DNA of 64,000 nucleotides from Limnobacter humi (lineage in GTDB: Bacteria; Pseudomonadota; Gammaproteobacteria; Burkholderiales; Burkholderiaceae_B): NCBI RefSeq assembly GCF_024518835.1, contig NZ_JANIGO010000002.1, positions 844,127 to 908,126 of the forward strand. The letters run 5' to 3'. Position numbers and translations under genes: made by a program. Shown here one piece after another: positions 37,220-46,790 of this stretch (within the stretch, counting starts at the first letter, position 1; each line of letters begins with the position of its first letter). Below the pieces are notes generated by a model. That model had not been told where the DNA came from and searched no databases. It saw only the letters and a list, made by a program, of their open reading frames with translations.

Positions 37220-38038
37220 TCACTTTTTTGTGGAAGACCAGCCCGCCTGAATTTTTTGTTGCCGACGGCGCCCTGCCCTTTTGAACAACCCCAAGGCTTT
37301 GGCACTCCAGTTGGGCGCCATGGACGCCAGCTTGGCCGTCGCCCCGCGCCAAGCGGGCAACGCAATCTCCACACACTGGGTATCGAGTGCTTTCAAAATG
37401 GCCGCCACCACTTCATCTGCCCGGAGCGCTCGGGGTCCGGAAAAGGTCAACTCGGTTTGAGGTTTACCCAACTGAATGTCCAGCATCGGGGTTTGGACCG
37501 CGTCGGGGCAAATGGTGGTGACGGCGATGCCATGGGGCGCCAGCTCGAGCGCTGCACTCAAGGAATATCCCCGCACCGCAAATTTGCTGGCGCTGTATAA
37601 GCTAAGGCCAGGTACCGGCGACAAACCAGCCAGGGAGGCAATGTTGATGATGTGTCCTGCATGATTCGGCATCATGTGTTTTACAGCCGCCTGCACGCCA
37701 AATACTGTGCCCTTTACATTGATGTCCAGATGAAAATCCACCTCGGCTGGCGTGGCCTCGTGCACCCAATTTTCTTTCAATACGCCGGCCACATTGCACA
37801 GCACATCCAATATGCCCCAGTCGTGAACCACCGAGTCCAACAATGATTGCCAAGCTTGGGCATCCCGAACATCCAGCGTCGCCAGGCGGAGCTGATGGGC
37901 ATCCGCATGACGCTTCAAAGCGTCAAGGCCAGCGGCATTGATGTCGCAAGCACACACTCGATGGCCCTGCTCCAGCAATGCAATCACCAATGCATGACCG
38001 ATGCCTGAAGCAGCACCAGTGACCACAAAATTCCTCAT
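37220..38038 (-). CDS. Short-chain dehydrogenase/reductase
   Basis: Classical SDR of 272 residues, NAD(P)-dependent. It has TGAASGIGHALVIALLEQG at the N-terminus, NVAGVL in place of NNAG, IINIASLAGLSPVPGLSLYSASKFA with the catalytic Ser-Tyr-Lys, and an Asp after the second strand (CACDINAAG) that favours NAD. The C-terminus is long and basic (KRAGRRRQQKIQ). The ATG shares one base with the stop of the upstream MBL-fold gene, so they are coupled and probably act in one pathway. The substrate is unknown. Confidence 0.88.
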   Translation of the reverse strand: MRNFVVTGAASGIGHALVIALLEQGHRVCACDINAAGLDALKRHADAHQLRLATLDVRDAQAWQSLLDSVVHDWGILDVLCNVAGVLKENWVHEATPAEVDFHLDINVKGTVFGVQAAVKHMMPNHAGHIINIASLAGLSPVPGLSLYSASKFAVRGYSLSAALELAPHGIAVTTICPDAVQTPMLDIQLGKPQTELTFSGPRALRADEVVAAILKALDTQCVEIALPAWRGATAKLASMAPNWSAKALGLFKRAGRRRQQKIQAGWSSTKK

Positions 38039-39144
38039 CAGGCTGCCTTTTTCAATTCAGGGGTTGATATGAGTTGACCGCTGTGGAATTCACCCATGCG
38101 CAGTGTGGGTGCCGTACCTGGAAATAACCAATGGCCAGCCGATTCAGACGATGGCATGACATTGGGGAAACGCGCATCCAGAAAACAAGGCCCCGCCATG
38201 GCTTTTTCCTGCACCATGGAAATGTACTGATCCACCACATACTCCTGCGTGTTGCCGTTGATGATGACCTCGGCACCTGTCCGTGCGGCATAGTCGGCCA
38301 ATCCCGGAATGCGGGAATGCGCCGGCGCATACGCATCAAGACTCACTCCATTTTCGCTGGTCACCAAAATGCCCTGCGGCGTGTTGACCACAATCGAATG
38401 ATTGCCCTCGGTGTGGCCTTTGGTGCGAACCAAAGCCACAGAACCATCACCCAAGAAAACGCTGCCCTCTAGCTGAATAACCCGGCTTTCCGGAATACCG
38501 GTGATACCGCCCGGACAATACCACTGGTTTTGCCAAGGGATTAAACCCTGTGCGCTGGCCCACTCTTCTTTCATCACCAACAACTTGGCGTTGGGAAACA
38601 AACCAGGCTCATGCAGTGAGCCCAACCAACGGGTCAGGTTTTGCGTATGCAGGTGGTCGTAGGTGATGTAATCCACCTGTTCAGGCTGCAACCCCAGGCT
38701 GGCCAGAGCACCCAGCACCGTATTGGTTTTGCGCAAGACCAAGGCTTCCATCACTGGCACCAAGGGCCCGGCTTTTTGGTCCAGGTGGGCAAAAAATGGG
38801 GTGGTGCGCTGGTGCTCCCAGTCCGATGGACTGGCCAGCAGCGTTTTAATGCCTTCGGCCGTGTTGAACTGGATCACGAAGAGTTTGTTGCACAGGTGAA
38901 CAAATGGCGCCAAACCTGCATAGGCGTTCAGGTAAGCAAACTTGCTGGGGTATGGCACGCGCACCAGTTCCATGGCTTTGTAAAACTGCACCGTGGGGTT
39001 TTTCAGCATGTCGTTGCGAAATGCCTCACCGGCGCGGCGAACAGCCTCTACACGGTCCATGGGGCGTGCAGCGTCCCGTGTACCGTCAAAATGGTGAACA
39101 GCTTTGGTGAGCGCGAATGGCGCATGGTTGGTGATAACGGCCAT
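38038..39144 (-). CDS. MBL-fold metallo-hydrolase, divergent
   Basis: A 368-residue protein with a helical N-terminal part (1-120) and a metallo-beta-lactamase-like core. The motif region reads YDHLHTQNL (His164, His166) where the canonical HxHxDH would have Asp-His after the second His. GHTEGNHSIVV (His244) and a GNTQEYVVDQYISM region follow. The altered first motif suggests a mononuclear site, a different reaction or loss of metal. ATG 39144 has a perfect AGGAGG ahead of it; the ORF extends 80 residues upstream into the TetR operator and is rejected. Confidence 0.8.
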   Translation of the reverse strand: MAVITNHAPFALTKAVHHFDGTRDAARPMDRVEAVRRAGEAFRNDMLKNPTVQFYKAMELVRVPYPSKFAYLNAYAGLAPFVHLCNKLFVIQFNTAEGIKTLLASPSDWEHQRTTPFFAHLDQKAGPLVPVMEALVLRKTNTVLGALASLGLQPEQVDYITYDHLHTQNLTRWLGSLHEPGLFPNAKLLVMKEEWASAQGLIPWQNQWYCPGGITGIPESRVIQLEGSVFLGDGSVALVRTKGHTEGNHSIVVNTPQGILVTSENGVSLDAYAPAHSRIPGLADYAARTGAEVIINGNTQEYVVDQYISMVQEKAMAGPCFLDARFPNVMPSSESAGHWLFPGTAPTLRMGEFHSGQLISTPELKKAA

Positions 39145-39242
39145 GGTTTGCCTCCTGTTCCGGAACGTGGCAGTGAAATACAGAACAATGCGGATTGTTT
39201 GACGCAGCGGTTGAGCCGTACACTGCAATCGATTTGTTATTC

Positions 39243-39258
39243 GACAAGATATCTTGTC
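39243..39258. promoter_or_regulatory. 16-bp perfect palindromic operator for TetR regulator
   Basis: GACAAGAT-ATCTTGTC is a perfect 16-base palindrome ten bases before the tetR ATG and 100 bases before the divergent hydrolase gene. It is the size TetR dimers bind and would cover both promoters. Confidence 0.75.
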
Positions 39259-39268
39259 ACAATATACC

Positions 39269-39910
39269 ATGACCTCACACGCTCTTTCCGCCTCAAAACG
39301 GGTGTACCGCGGACAGGATTCCGCCACCCGGGCCGATGAACGCGGCCAGCGCTTGAAGGAAGCAGGTCTGGCCTTGTTCGGCACACGGGGTTATGCCAGC
39401 ACCACCATTGAAGCGCTGTGCTCGGAGGCCAAAGTCACCGCCCGGCATTTTTACGAGCTGTTTCCCAACCGCGAAGCTTTGCTGATGGCGGTGTACAACG
39501 ACATTCTTCAGGACTTGAGCGCCGGGGTACTGCAGGCGGTTCTGAGCAACCATGCGTCCATGGATGAGCAAATTGAGCTGGGCGTGAAAGCCATGGTAAA
39601 ACACTACCTGAAAGACCGGCGACGAGCGCGCGTGGGCGTGCTGGAGGTGGTGGGGGTCAGCGAGACAGTTGAACGGGCGCGGCGACATGCGATCAACACC
39701 ATGGCGGGTTTGTTTGAGCAATTCATGGCGCAACGGGCAGCCCTTGGTGAATTGCCCCAACGCAACCACCATTTGTTGTGTGTAGCCTTGGTCGGCGGCC
39801 TCAACGAATTGTTGGCCGACTGGCTGATGGCTGAGAAACCGCTCAGCATTCCAAAACTGAGCGCGGAAGTTGGCGAAATTCTGCGGCTGGTGATGAAAGG
39901 TCTGCGATAA
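39269..39910 (+). CDS. TetR family transcriptional regulator
   Basis: A 213-residue repressor. The N-terminal HTH includes ADERGQRLKEAGLALFGTRGYASTTIEALCSEAKVTARHFYELFPNREALLMAVYNDIL. The C-terminal ligand domain is all-helical. A TTG at 39254 would begin inside the palindrome, so ATG 39269 is used. There is no clear ribosome-binding site, and translation may be leaderless. It is divergent from the MBL/SDR pair, its likely regulon. Confidence 0.9.
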   Translation: MTSHALSASKRVYRGQDSATRADERGQRLKEAGLALFGTRGYASTTIEALCSEAKVTARHFYELFPNREALLMAVYNDILQDLSAGVLQAVLSNHASMDEQIELGVKAMVKHYLKDRRRARVGVLEVVGVSETVERARRHAINTMAGLFEQFMAQRAALGELPQRNHHLLCVALVGGLNELLADWLMAEKPLSIPKLSAEVGEILRLVMKGLR

Positions 39911-39952
39911 TCCGCACACGTTGTTGATGCCAGTCACAGGGGTGAATTGAAC

Positions 39953-40852
39953 ATGGTTCGGGGGGTTGTCTATTCGGTATTGGCATCATCCCTGTTTGGG
40001 TTGATGTATTACTACACCTCCTTGTTACACCCGTTGAGCAGTGAGCAAATCTTCGGTTGGCGCATGCTGCTGACCGTACCCATCATGGGCTTGATGATTG
40101 TGCTGCTTGGCGAAACCCGCCAACTTCAGGACCTGTTGCACCGGTTGCGCCGGGAACCTGTACTTTGGCTCACATTGCCCACCTCCTCAGCCTTGCTGGG
40201 CTTGCAACTCTGGCTATTCATGTGGGCGCCTTCCCATGGCAAGGCTCTGGAAGTGTCGCTGGGCTATTTCATGCTGCCACTGGCGCTGATCGCGATGGGT
40301 AAACTGGTGTACGGTGAACGCCTGAGTTCATTTCAGAAACTGGCCGCGGCCTGCGCCGCCATCGGTGTGGTGCATGAACTGCTTCGGGTCGGCGGGTTCT
40401 CTTGGGCCTCGTTGGCCGTGTGCATGGGCTATCCGTTTTATTTTTATTTGCGCCGTCGCATGAAAACGGACCAACTGGCTGGCCTGTGGAGCGACATGCT
40501 GCTCACACTCCCGCTGGCATTTTACTTTGTGTTTTGGGGTGAGTCGGGCCAGCACCTAAAAGTCCAGTTCGAGTTGCGGCCGATGTTGTTCGTCCTGGTC
40601 ATCGGTTTGGGTGTCATTAGTTCTGCCGCCCTGGTCAGCTATATTTTGGCCAGCCGTCGCGTACCGTTCAGCTTGTTTGGCTTGCTGGGCTATGTAGAGC
40701 CGGTGCTGCTGGTGTTCGTCTCTCTGCTGCTGGGCGAGCGCATCGGGGCATCCGAGTGGTTGACCTACATTCCCATCTGGTTGGCCGTGGGCGTGTTGAT
40801 GCTGGAAGGCTTGGTCAGTGTGCGTCGTCCGGTGGCGCCGCCACTGGTGTAA
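39953..40852 (+). CDS. EamA/RarD family membrane transporter
   Basis: Drug/metabolite transporter superfamily protein of 299 residues with ten predicted helices in two EamA halves. MVRGVVYSVLASSLFGLMYYYTSLLHPLSSEQIFGWRMLLTVP is RarD-like, and LGYVEPVLLVFVSLLLGERI closes the second half. The exported solute is unknown. ATG 39953 is preferred over TTG 39947; AGGGG lies about ten bases upstream. Its 3' end overlaps the convergent DUF2238 gene by 38 bases. Confidence 0.88.
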   Translation: MVRGVVYSVLASSLFGLMYYYTSLLHPLSSEQIFGWRMLLTVPIMGLMIVLLGETRQLQDLLHRLRREPVLWLTLPTSSALLGLQLWLFMWAPSHGKALEVSLGYFMLPLALIAMGKLVYGERLSSFQKLAAACAAIGVVHELLRVGGFSWASLAVCMGYPFYFYLRRRMKTDQLAGLWSDMLLTLPLAFYFVFWGESGQHLKVQFELRPMLFVLVIGLGVISSAALVSYILASRRVPFSLFGLLGYVEPVLLVFVSLLLGERIGASEWLTYIPIWLAVGVLMLEGLVSVRRPVAPPLV

Positions 40853-41498
40853 CCACATCGGTCAAATGGCGCATTTGTGCGCTTTGCAAAGGCCCGAACA
40901 GAATTTGCGCCAGCAAGGCCGCACACAATGCCCAGAACATGTCGGACTGTGTATCCCACACATACCCTTGCGTTCCCAAAAAATCGTCTGCACTGCCACC
41001 CATGGCCAAGGCAGCCCACCACTCAATCAGTTCATAAAACGCACTAAAAGCCAACACCACGCACGTGGTGAGTAAAAAGCGCATGGCCACGGTACGAACT
41101 TCGTGCCGGCGAATGAGAATTTCTCGAACCAACAAAGCGGGCACAAAACCTTGCATGAAATGCCCAATTTTGTCGTAGGGGTTGCGGGTCATGCCCAGCC
41201 AGTCTGCAATCTGAAACCCCAGCGGCACCCGGGCATAGGTGTAGGCCCCACCCATGATCAGCACCAGGCAGTGGAAGAAAATGGCCACATACAGCACCGT
41301 GGTGAGCGGAAAGCGACGGTGGCTGATACACATTAGCGGCAGGGCAATGAACACCGGTAAAACTTCCATGAACCAGGTCATTCGGTCGTACGGTTTGCAA
41401 GCAGACACCAGCAACGCACCCATGATCAAACCCAAACCCACCAGCAACCAGGGTCGTCGAGGGTCAGCGGACATTTGATCAGATTGTGTCGGGCTCAT
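40815..41498 (-). CDS. DUF2238 family membrane protein (YjdF-like)
   Basis: A 227-residue protein with about six transmembrane helices. It contains HCLVLIMGGAYTYARVPLGFQIADWLGMTRNPYDKIGHFMQGFVPALLVREIL, the DRIGH-like motif of the family, and AFYELIEWWAALAMGGSADDFLGTQGYVWDTQSDM. The His, Asp and Glu residues in the membrane suggest an enzyme or metal site, but the function is unknown. Its ATG overlaps the stop of the upstream LysR gene (ATGA), so it is co-translated with the regulator. Confidence 0.88.
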   Translation of the reverse strand: MSPTQSDQMSADPRRPWLLVGLGLIMGALLVSACKPYDRMTWFMEVLPVFIALPLMCISHRRFPLTTVLYVAIFFHCLVLIMGGAYTYARVPLGFQIADWLGMTRNPYDKIGHFMQGFVPALLVREILIRRHEVRTVAMRFLLTTCVVLAFSAFYELIEWWAALAMGGSADDFLGTQGYVWDTQSDMFWALCAALLAQILFGPLQSAQMRHLTDVVTPVAAPPDDAH

Positions 41499-42427
41499 GC
41501 GGTGCGCCTGTGGGTGCTCATCAAGGGAGAAATGTCGGGATCACTGGCAAATGCTTCTTCAAAAAAGCCTACCACGCTGTTGACCTTGAGGGATGGGCGG
41601 CGCGCCGGTTGAAACACCACGTTCAATGGTAAAGCAGAGGGTTGGTAGCGAGCCAGAATCACTTGAACCCGGCCAGCCCTTAGATCATCACCATAAATCC
41701 ACAGCGGCGAATAGGTAATACCCACGCCCTCCAGAACAGCCTGCCGAATGGCCTCGGAACTGTTGGACTGAAAATTGCCTTGCACAGTCACCTCAATTGG
41801 GGCGTTGCTGCGCGAATAAAAAACCCACTGGTTGGGGCTGGCAATACCGGTGTAAATCAAAGCGTTGTGGTGGCGCAGGTCATCGGGGTGTTTGGGCTCA
41901 CCTTGCGCTGTCAAATACGCTGGCGAGGCAATCGCCGCGCGAGTGACAGTGCCCATGCGGCGGGCAATCAAACGACTGTCTTTCAGTTCACCCACGCGAA
42001 AGGCCACATCAATGCCCGCTGCGACCAGATCGACAAAACTGTCGTCCAGTTGCAGATCCACGGTGAGCTTGGGAAAACGCGCATACAGCGCGGGCAAGCG
42101 GGGGACAATGTGCAAACGCCCAAACGCCACTGGCGCTGCAAGACGCAGCATGCCACTTAATTCATGCTCAGCCCGGTGAACCTCCAGCCGTGCTTCCTCC
42201 AAGGTATCCAGCACCTGGAGGCAACGTTCGTAATAGAGCGCGCCTGCCTCGGTTAGCGAATGGCTGCGCGTTGAGCGGACCAGCAACACAGCGCCCAGTT
42301 GTGCCTCCAGGGCTTGCACCTGTTTGCTCACGGCCGACTGTGTGGTGTGCTGCTGGCGGGCCACAGTCGAGAAATTACCGCTTTCAACCACGCGCACAAA
42401 GGTTTCCATCAAACGCAATCGATCCAT
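41495..42427 (-). CDS. LysR family regulator beside an old yellow enzyme
   Basis: A 310-residue regulator of the aminoethylphosphonate/DhcR-like LysR type. HTH: MDRLRLMETFVRVVESGNFSTVARQQHTTQSAVSKQVQALEAQLGAVLLVRSTR. Effector domain: GMLRLAAPVAFGRLHIVPRLPALYARFPKLTVDLQLDD. ATG 42427 follows GGGGAGG. It faces the alkene reductase gene with a palindrome between them and overlaps the DUF2238 gene downstream. Confidence 0.92.
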   Translation of the reverse strand: MDRLRLMETFVRVVESGNFSTVARQQHTTQSAVSKQVQALEAQLGAVLLVRSTRSHSLTEAGALYYERCLQVLDTLEEARLEVHRAEHELSGMLRLAAPVAFGRLHIVPRLPALYARFPKLTVDLQLDDSFVDLVAAGIDVAFRVGELKDSRLIARRMGTVTRAAIASPAYLTAQGEPKHPDDLRHHNALIYTGIASPNQWVFYSRSNAPIEVTVQGNFQSNSSEAIRQAVLEGVGITYSPLWIYGDDLRAGRVQVILARYQPSALPLNVVFQPARRPSLKVNSVVGFFEEAFASDPDISPLMSTHRRTA

Positions 42428-42439
42428 ACACCTCCCCAT

Positions 42440-42458
42440 TTATTCCCAGCTGGAATAA
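42440..42458. promoter_or_regulatory. LysR-type operator between lysR and OYE gene
   Basis: TTATTCC-CAGCT-GGAATAA: 7-bp perfect arms with a 5-base centre, containing a T-N11-A motif, 13 bases upstream of the lysR ATG and about 100 bases upstream of the reductase gene. It fits an autoregulating LysR activator site. Confidence 0.7.
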
Positions 42459-42561
42459 ATACTATCACTTCCATGCACTAGCCCCAATCCTTAGGAATAC
42501 GCATAATGAGCGCTCTTTGATGCACTGCACACAGTGAACAATCCAGTATTCAGGAGTACCC

Positions 42562-43674
42562 ATGACCCAATCAATTGCACAAGCCAAACTGTTCCAGCCC
42601 GGCCGCATCGGCAACATTGCGGTGAAAAACCGCATCGTGATGGCCCCACTAACCCGGGGCCGTGCAGACGAGGCGGCAGGCGACATTCCTGGCAGCCCCA
42701 TGAATGTGGAGTATTATCGCCAACGCGCCAATGCGGGCCTCATCATCAGCGAAGGCACGCAGGTGGCTCCAGCGGGCAAAGGCTACATGGCCACACCGGG
42801 CATTTATTCAAACGCGCAAGTTGAAGGCTGGAAACCCATCACCCAGGCTGTACATGAAGCTGGCGGTAAAATCATTGCGCAAATTTGGCATGTAGGCCGC
42901 ATCACTCACCCCGACCTCACCGGTGGTGCACAGCCCGTGGCGCCTTCCCCCATCAAGCCAAACGTGGTGGCCTACACCCACAACGGCAAGCAGGAGGTGC
43001 CAGTGCCGCACGCTCTCACCGTGGACGAAATCAAGCAGGTGGTCCAGCAATTCCGCCAAGGTGCTGCCAATGCCATCACGGCGGGTTTTGATGGTGTAGA
43101 AATTCACGGTGCCAATGGTTATTTGATTGACCAGTTTTTGCGGGACGGTGCCAACCAGCGCACTGACGCCTACGGTGGCAGCCCTGAAAATCGCATTCGA
43201 TTTGCATTGGAAGTGGTTGATGCAGTCATCGCCGAGGTGGGCGCAGGCCGCATGGGTATCCGCCTGTCGCCACTTACGCCATTCAACGACCTGGCGGATT
43301 CCAATCCGCAAGCCACCTTCGGCCTGTTGATTGAGGAATTGAACAAACGCGGTGTGGGCTTTATCCACATGATTGAAGGCTCCACGGGCGGTGACCGCAA
43401 CCTGCCCGGCTTTGATTATGCCTGGGCGCGCGCACACTTCCAGGGCACTTACATGGTGAACAACGGTTACACCCGCGACATGGCCATTGAAGCCGTGGAG
43501 CAAGGCAAAGCCGATGCGGTGTCCTTTGGACGAGCCTACATTGCCAACCCAGACCTGGTTCAGCGCTTCCTCAGCGATGCGCCGTTGAACACCCCCAACC
43601 CACAAACCTTCTACACGCCTGGGCCCGAGGGTTACACCGATTACCCCGCACTGGAAGCCAGTGCAACGGCCTGA
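42562..43674 (+). CDS. nemA: Old yellow enzyme family alkene reductase (NemA-like)
   Basis: FMN enzyme that reduces activated C=C bonds with NAD(P)H, for example in N-ethylmaleimide, enones or nitro compounds. The 370-residue barrel has VMAPLTRGRADEAAGDIPG, WHVGRITHPDL, and the substrate His182/Asn185 pair with Tyr187 in EIHGANGYLIDQFL, followed by NQRTDAYGGSPENRIRF. It is divergent from a LysR regulator that probably induces it in response to electrophiles. Confidence 0.93.
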   Translation: MTQSIAQAKLFQPGRIGNIAVKNRIVMAPLTRGRADEAAGDIPGSPMNVEYYRQRANAGLIISEGTQVAPAGKGYMATPGIYSNAQVEGWKPITQAVHEAGGKIIAQIWHVGRITHPDLTGGAQPVAPSPIKPNVVAYTHNGKQEVPVPHALTVDEIKQVVQQFRQGAANAITAGFDGVEIHGANGYLIDQFLRDGANQRTDAYGGSPENRIRFALEVVDAVIAEVGAGRMGIRLSPLTPFNDLADSNPQATFGLLIEELNKRGVGFIHMIEGSTGGDRNLPGFDYAWARAHFQGTYMVNNGYTRDMAIEAVEQGKADAVSFGRAYIANPDLVQRFLSDAPLNTPNPQTFYTPGPEGYTDYPALEASATA

Positions 43675-43718
43675 TCACCGAACCTCATCGCCACACCCCG
43701 GCTAAAAAGGTAACCCGG

Positions 43719-43747
43719 AGGGCCTGCGTTGACACAATGCAGGCCCT
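43719..43747 (+). terminator. Terminator after the alkene reductase gene
   Basis: AGGGCCTGC and GCAGGCCCT arms with an 11-base loop, followed by a short TTTGTGT. Moderate strength. Confidence 0.7.
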
Positions 43748-43790
43748 TTGTGTAGGTTGAACGGCTTCACACACTCTCAGCAATTCTTCA

Positions 43791-44105
43791 ATGTCCAATC
43801 GCGATTTGAACGCGCTGCGCGCAGCACTGGAGGCTTTTGCCGATGCCCGGCAGTGGGATCGTTACCACTCACCCAAGAACCTGTGCATGGCCCTGTCAGT
43901 GGAAGTGGCTGAACTGACGGAACACTTTCAGTGGAAAACGGAGATTGAATCCAGAACGCTCACAGATGCCGAGCGCTCGGGAGTGATTGATGAGGTGGCC
44001 GACGTGTTGCTGTACCTGCTGCAAATCTGCAACAAACTCAACATCGACCCAGTGGAAGCGGGGTTTGAGAAAATGGCCAAAAACGCTTTGAAATACCCGG
44101 TTTGA
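43791..44105 (+). CDS. MazG-like nucleotide pyrophosphohydrolase
   Basis: A 104-residue all-alpha NTP pyrophosphatase of the MazG-like/RS21-C6 (dCTPase) class. It has ALSVEVAELTEHFQW with the EVAE metal site and VIDEVADVLLYLLQICNKL with the second acidic cluster. It hydrolyses (d)NTPs, often non-canonical dCTP analogues, to the monophosphate. The single domain is full length. Its stop lies 12 bases from the convergent fghA stop. Confidence 0.88.
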   Translation: MSNRDLNALRAALEAFADARQWDRYHSPKNLCMALSVEVAELTEHFQWKTEIESRTLTDAERSGVIDEVADVLLYLLQICNKLNIDPVEAGFEKMAKNALKYPV

Positions 44106-44117
44106 TCTGAGGTTAAA

Positions 44118-44969
44118 TTATAGGGCGTTCAAGTGTTGAGCATGAAAGCGCAAATGTTCTTCTATGAAGGTTGAAATGAAGTAATAGCTGTGGTCATAGC
44201 CGTCTTGATAGCGGATGGTGGCCGCGTAGCCCTTGCGTTTGCACACCCTTTCCAGCAAGGGGGTTTTTAATTGCCCTTCCAAAAAATTGTCTGCAGTACC
44301 TTGGTCCACCAGCATCGGCAACTGAGCAGCACCTGCTTCAATCAACGCGACAGTGTCATGTACAGTCCATGCGCTGCGGTCGTTACCAAGGTAAGCGGTG
44401 AGCGCCTTTTCACCCCAGGGGCATTGGCTGGGTGCCACAATCGGTGAAAACGCACTCACCGAAACATATCGGGAGGGATTGCGCAAGGCGATGGTAAGCG
44501 CACCATGTCCACCCATGGAATGGCCGCAAATGGCGCGCCTGGGGCCCAGATTCAGAGCGGACTCCACCAGTGCGGGCAACTCATCAACGGTGTAGCTGTA
44601 CATGCGGTAATGGCTGTTCCACGGTCCCTGCGTGGCGTCCACGTAAAAGCCAGCGCCCAGACCCAGGTCATACGCAGCATCAGGGGCATCTGCCACGCCG
44701 ACGCCACGCGGGCTGGTGTCCGGCATGACCAAAGCCACACCCAACTCGGCAGCCACGCGCTGCGCGCCCGCCTTGGTGGTGAAATTTTGATCGGTGCAGG
44801 TGAGGCCCGATAACCAGTAGACCACAGGAACAACATTCCCCTGCAACGCAGCCGGGGGCAAGTACACACTGACCTGCATGGTGCAATTGAGCACGCCAGA
44901 GGCGTGCTCGTACTGGTTTTGCAGCCCCCCAAAACAGCGGTTGCTGCTCAGTTGTTTCAAGGTCGACAT
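44118..44969 (-). CDS. fghA: S-formylglutathione hydrolase
   Basis: Serine hydrolase that releases formate and glutathione, the second step of formaldehyde detoxification. The 283 residues include YWLSGLTCTDQNFTTKAGAQ, the nucleophile Ser151 in CGHSMGGHGALT, and QDGYDHSYYFISTFIEEHLRFHA with the catalytic His. The gene is ten bases downstream of frmA, so both steps are co-transcribed. Confidence 0.96.
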   Translation of the reverse strand: MSTLKQLSSNRCFGGLQNQYEHASGVLNCTMQVSVYLPPAALQGNVVPVVYWLSGLTCTDQNFTTKAGAQRVAAELGVALVMPDTSPRGVGVADAPDAAYDLGLGAGFYVDATQGPWNSHYRMYSYTVDELPALVESALNLGPRRAICGHSMGGHGALTIALRNPSRYVSVSAFSPIVAPSQCPWGEKALTAYLGNDRSAWTVHDTVALIEAGAAQLPMLVDQGTADNFLEGQLKTPLLERVCKRKGYAATIRYQDGYDHSYYFISTFIEEHLRFHAQHLNAL

Positions 44970-44979
44970 GGGTTGTGCC

Positions 44980-46191
<1,212 letters not shown>

Positions 46192-46203
46192 TTAATTCCC
46201 ACT

Positions 46204-46229
46204 GTAACCCAATGCCCCAAGCCAGCGAA
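46204..46229 (+). promoter_or_regulatory. Possible autoregulated ECF promoter
   Basis: GTAACC (46204-46209), exactly 16 bases, CGAA (46226-46229). I recall GTAACC-N16-CGAA as the consensus of Caulobacter SigF, the sigma factor paired with NrsF. It overlaps the proposed ATG, so it would require a start further downstream or a leaderless message. Recalled consensus; not verified. Confidence 0.35.
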
Positions 46230-46790
46230 TTGCCCAGTGAACACGGACTGCATGCGTTCGAGACTGCACTTCGCCCGTTGTGGTTGCAGGCGCAAGCGGG
46301 GCACGAGCAGTCTTATCGGCAAGCCCTGGACTTGATGGCGCGTCGTCTGCGGGGGTTTTACGGTAGACGGCTGCAAGGCCTGCCCGATGAAGTCGAGGAC
46401 TTGGTTCAGGAAACCCTGTTGGCTTTGCATGTGCAACGCGGCACCTACGATCCATCATTGCCGGTTAGCAGTTGGATGTTTGCCATTGCACGCCACAAAT
46501 TGGTGGATTTGTGGCGGCGGCGCGGGCGGCGTGAACGGTTAAATGATTCCCTGGACGATGTGGATGAATCGGATTTGCCTCAAGTTCACGACGAGCATGC
46601 CGTTCAAAAAGACCTACAGACACTGATGCAGCAATTGCCTGATGCACAGCAGCAGGCCATTGTGCTGACAAAAATTGAGGGGCTCTCCATGGAAGAGGCA
46701 TCCCAACGTTCGGGCGTATCTGTATCGGCGCTAAAGGTGCAGGTTCACCGAGGCTTGAAAAAACTGGCTGAACTGGTCAGGACACTGTGA
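46212..46790 (+). CDS. ECF sigma factor paired with NrsF-type anti-sigma factor
   Basis: RNA polymerase sigma factor of the ECF class, 192 residues. Region 2 includes VEDLVQETLLALHVQRGTYDPSLPVSSWMFAIARHKLVDLWRRRGRRE. Region 4 includes LPDAQQQAIVLTKIEGLSMEEASQRSGVSVSALKVQVHRGLKKL. ATG 46212 is the first plausible start but no ribosome-binding site is evident; the next in-frame ATG (46335) would cut into region 2. The stop overlaps the anti-sigma ATG (TGATG). Confidence 0.92.
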   Translation: MPQASELPSEHGLHAFETALRPLWLQAQAGHEQSYRQALDLMARRLRGFYGRRLQGLPDEVEDLVQETLLALHVQRGTYDPSLPVSSWMFAIARHKLVDLWRRRGRRERLNDSLDDVDESDLPQVHDEHAVQKDLQTLMQQLPDAQQQAIVLTKIEGLSMEEASQRSGVSVSALKVQVHRGLKKLAELVRTL

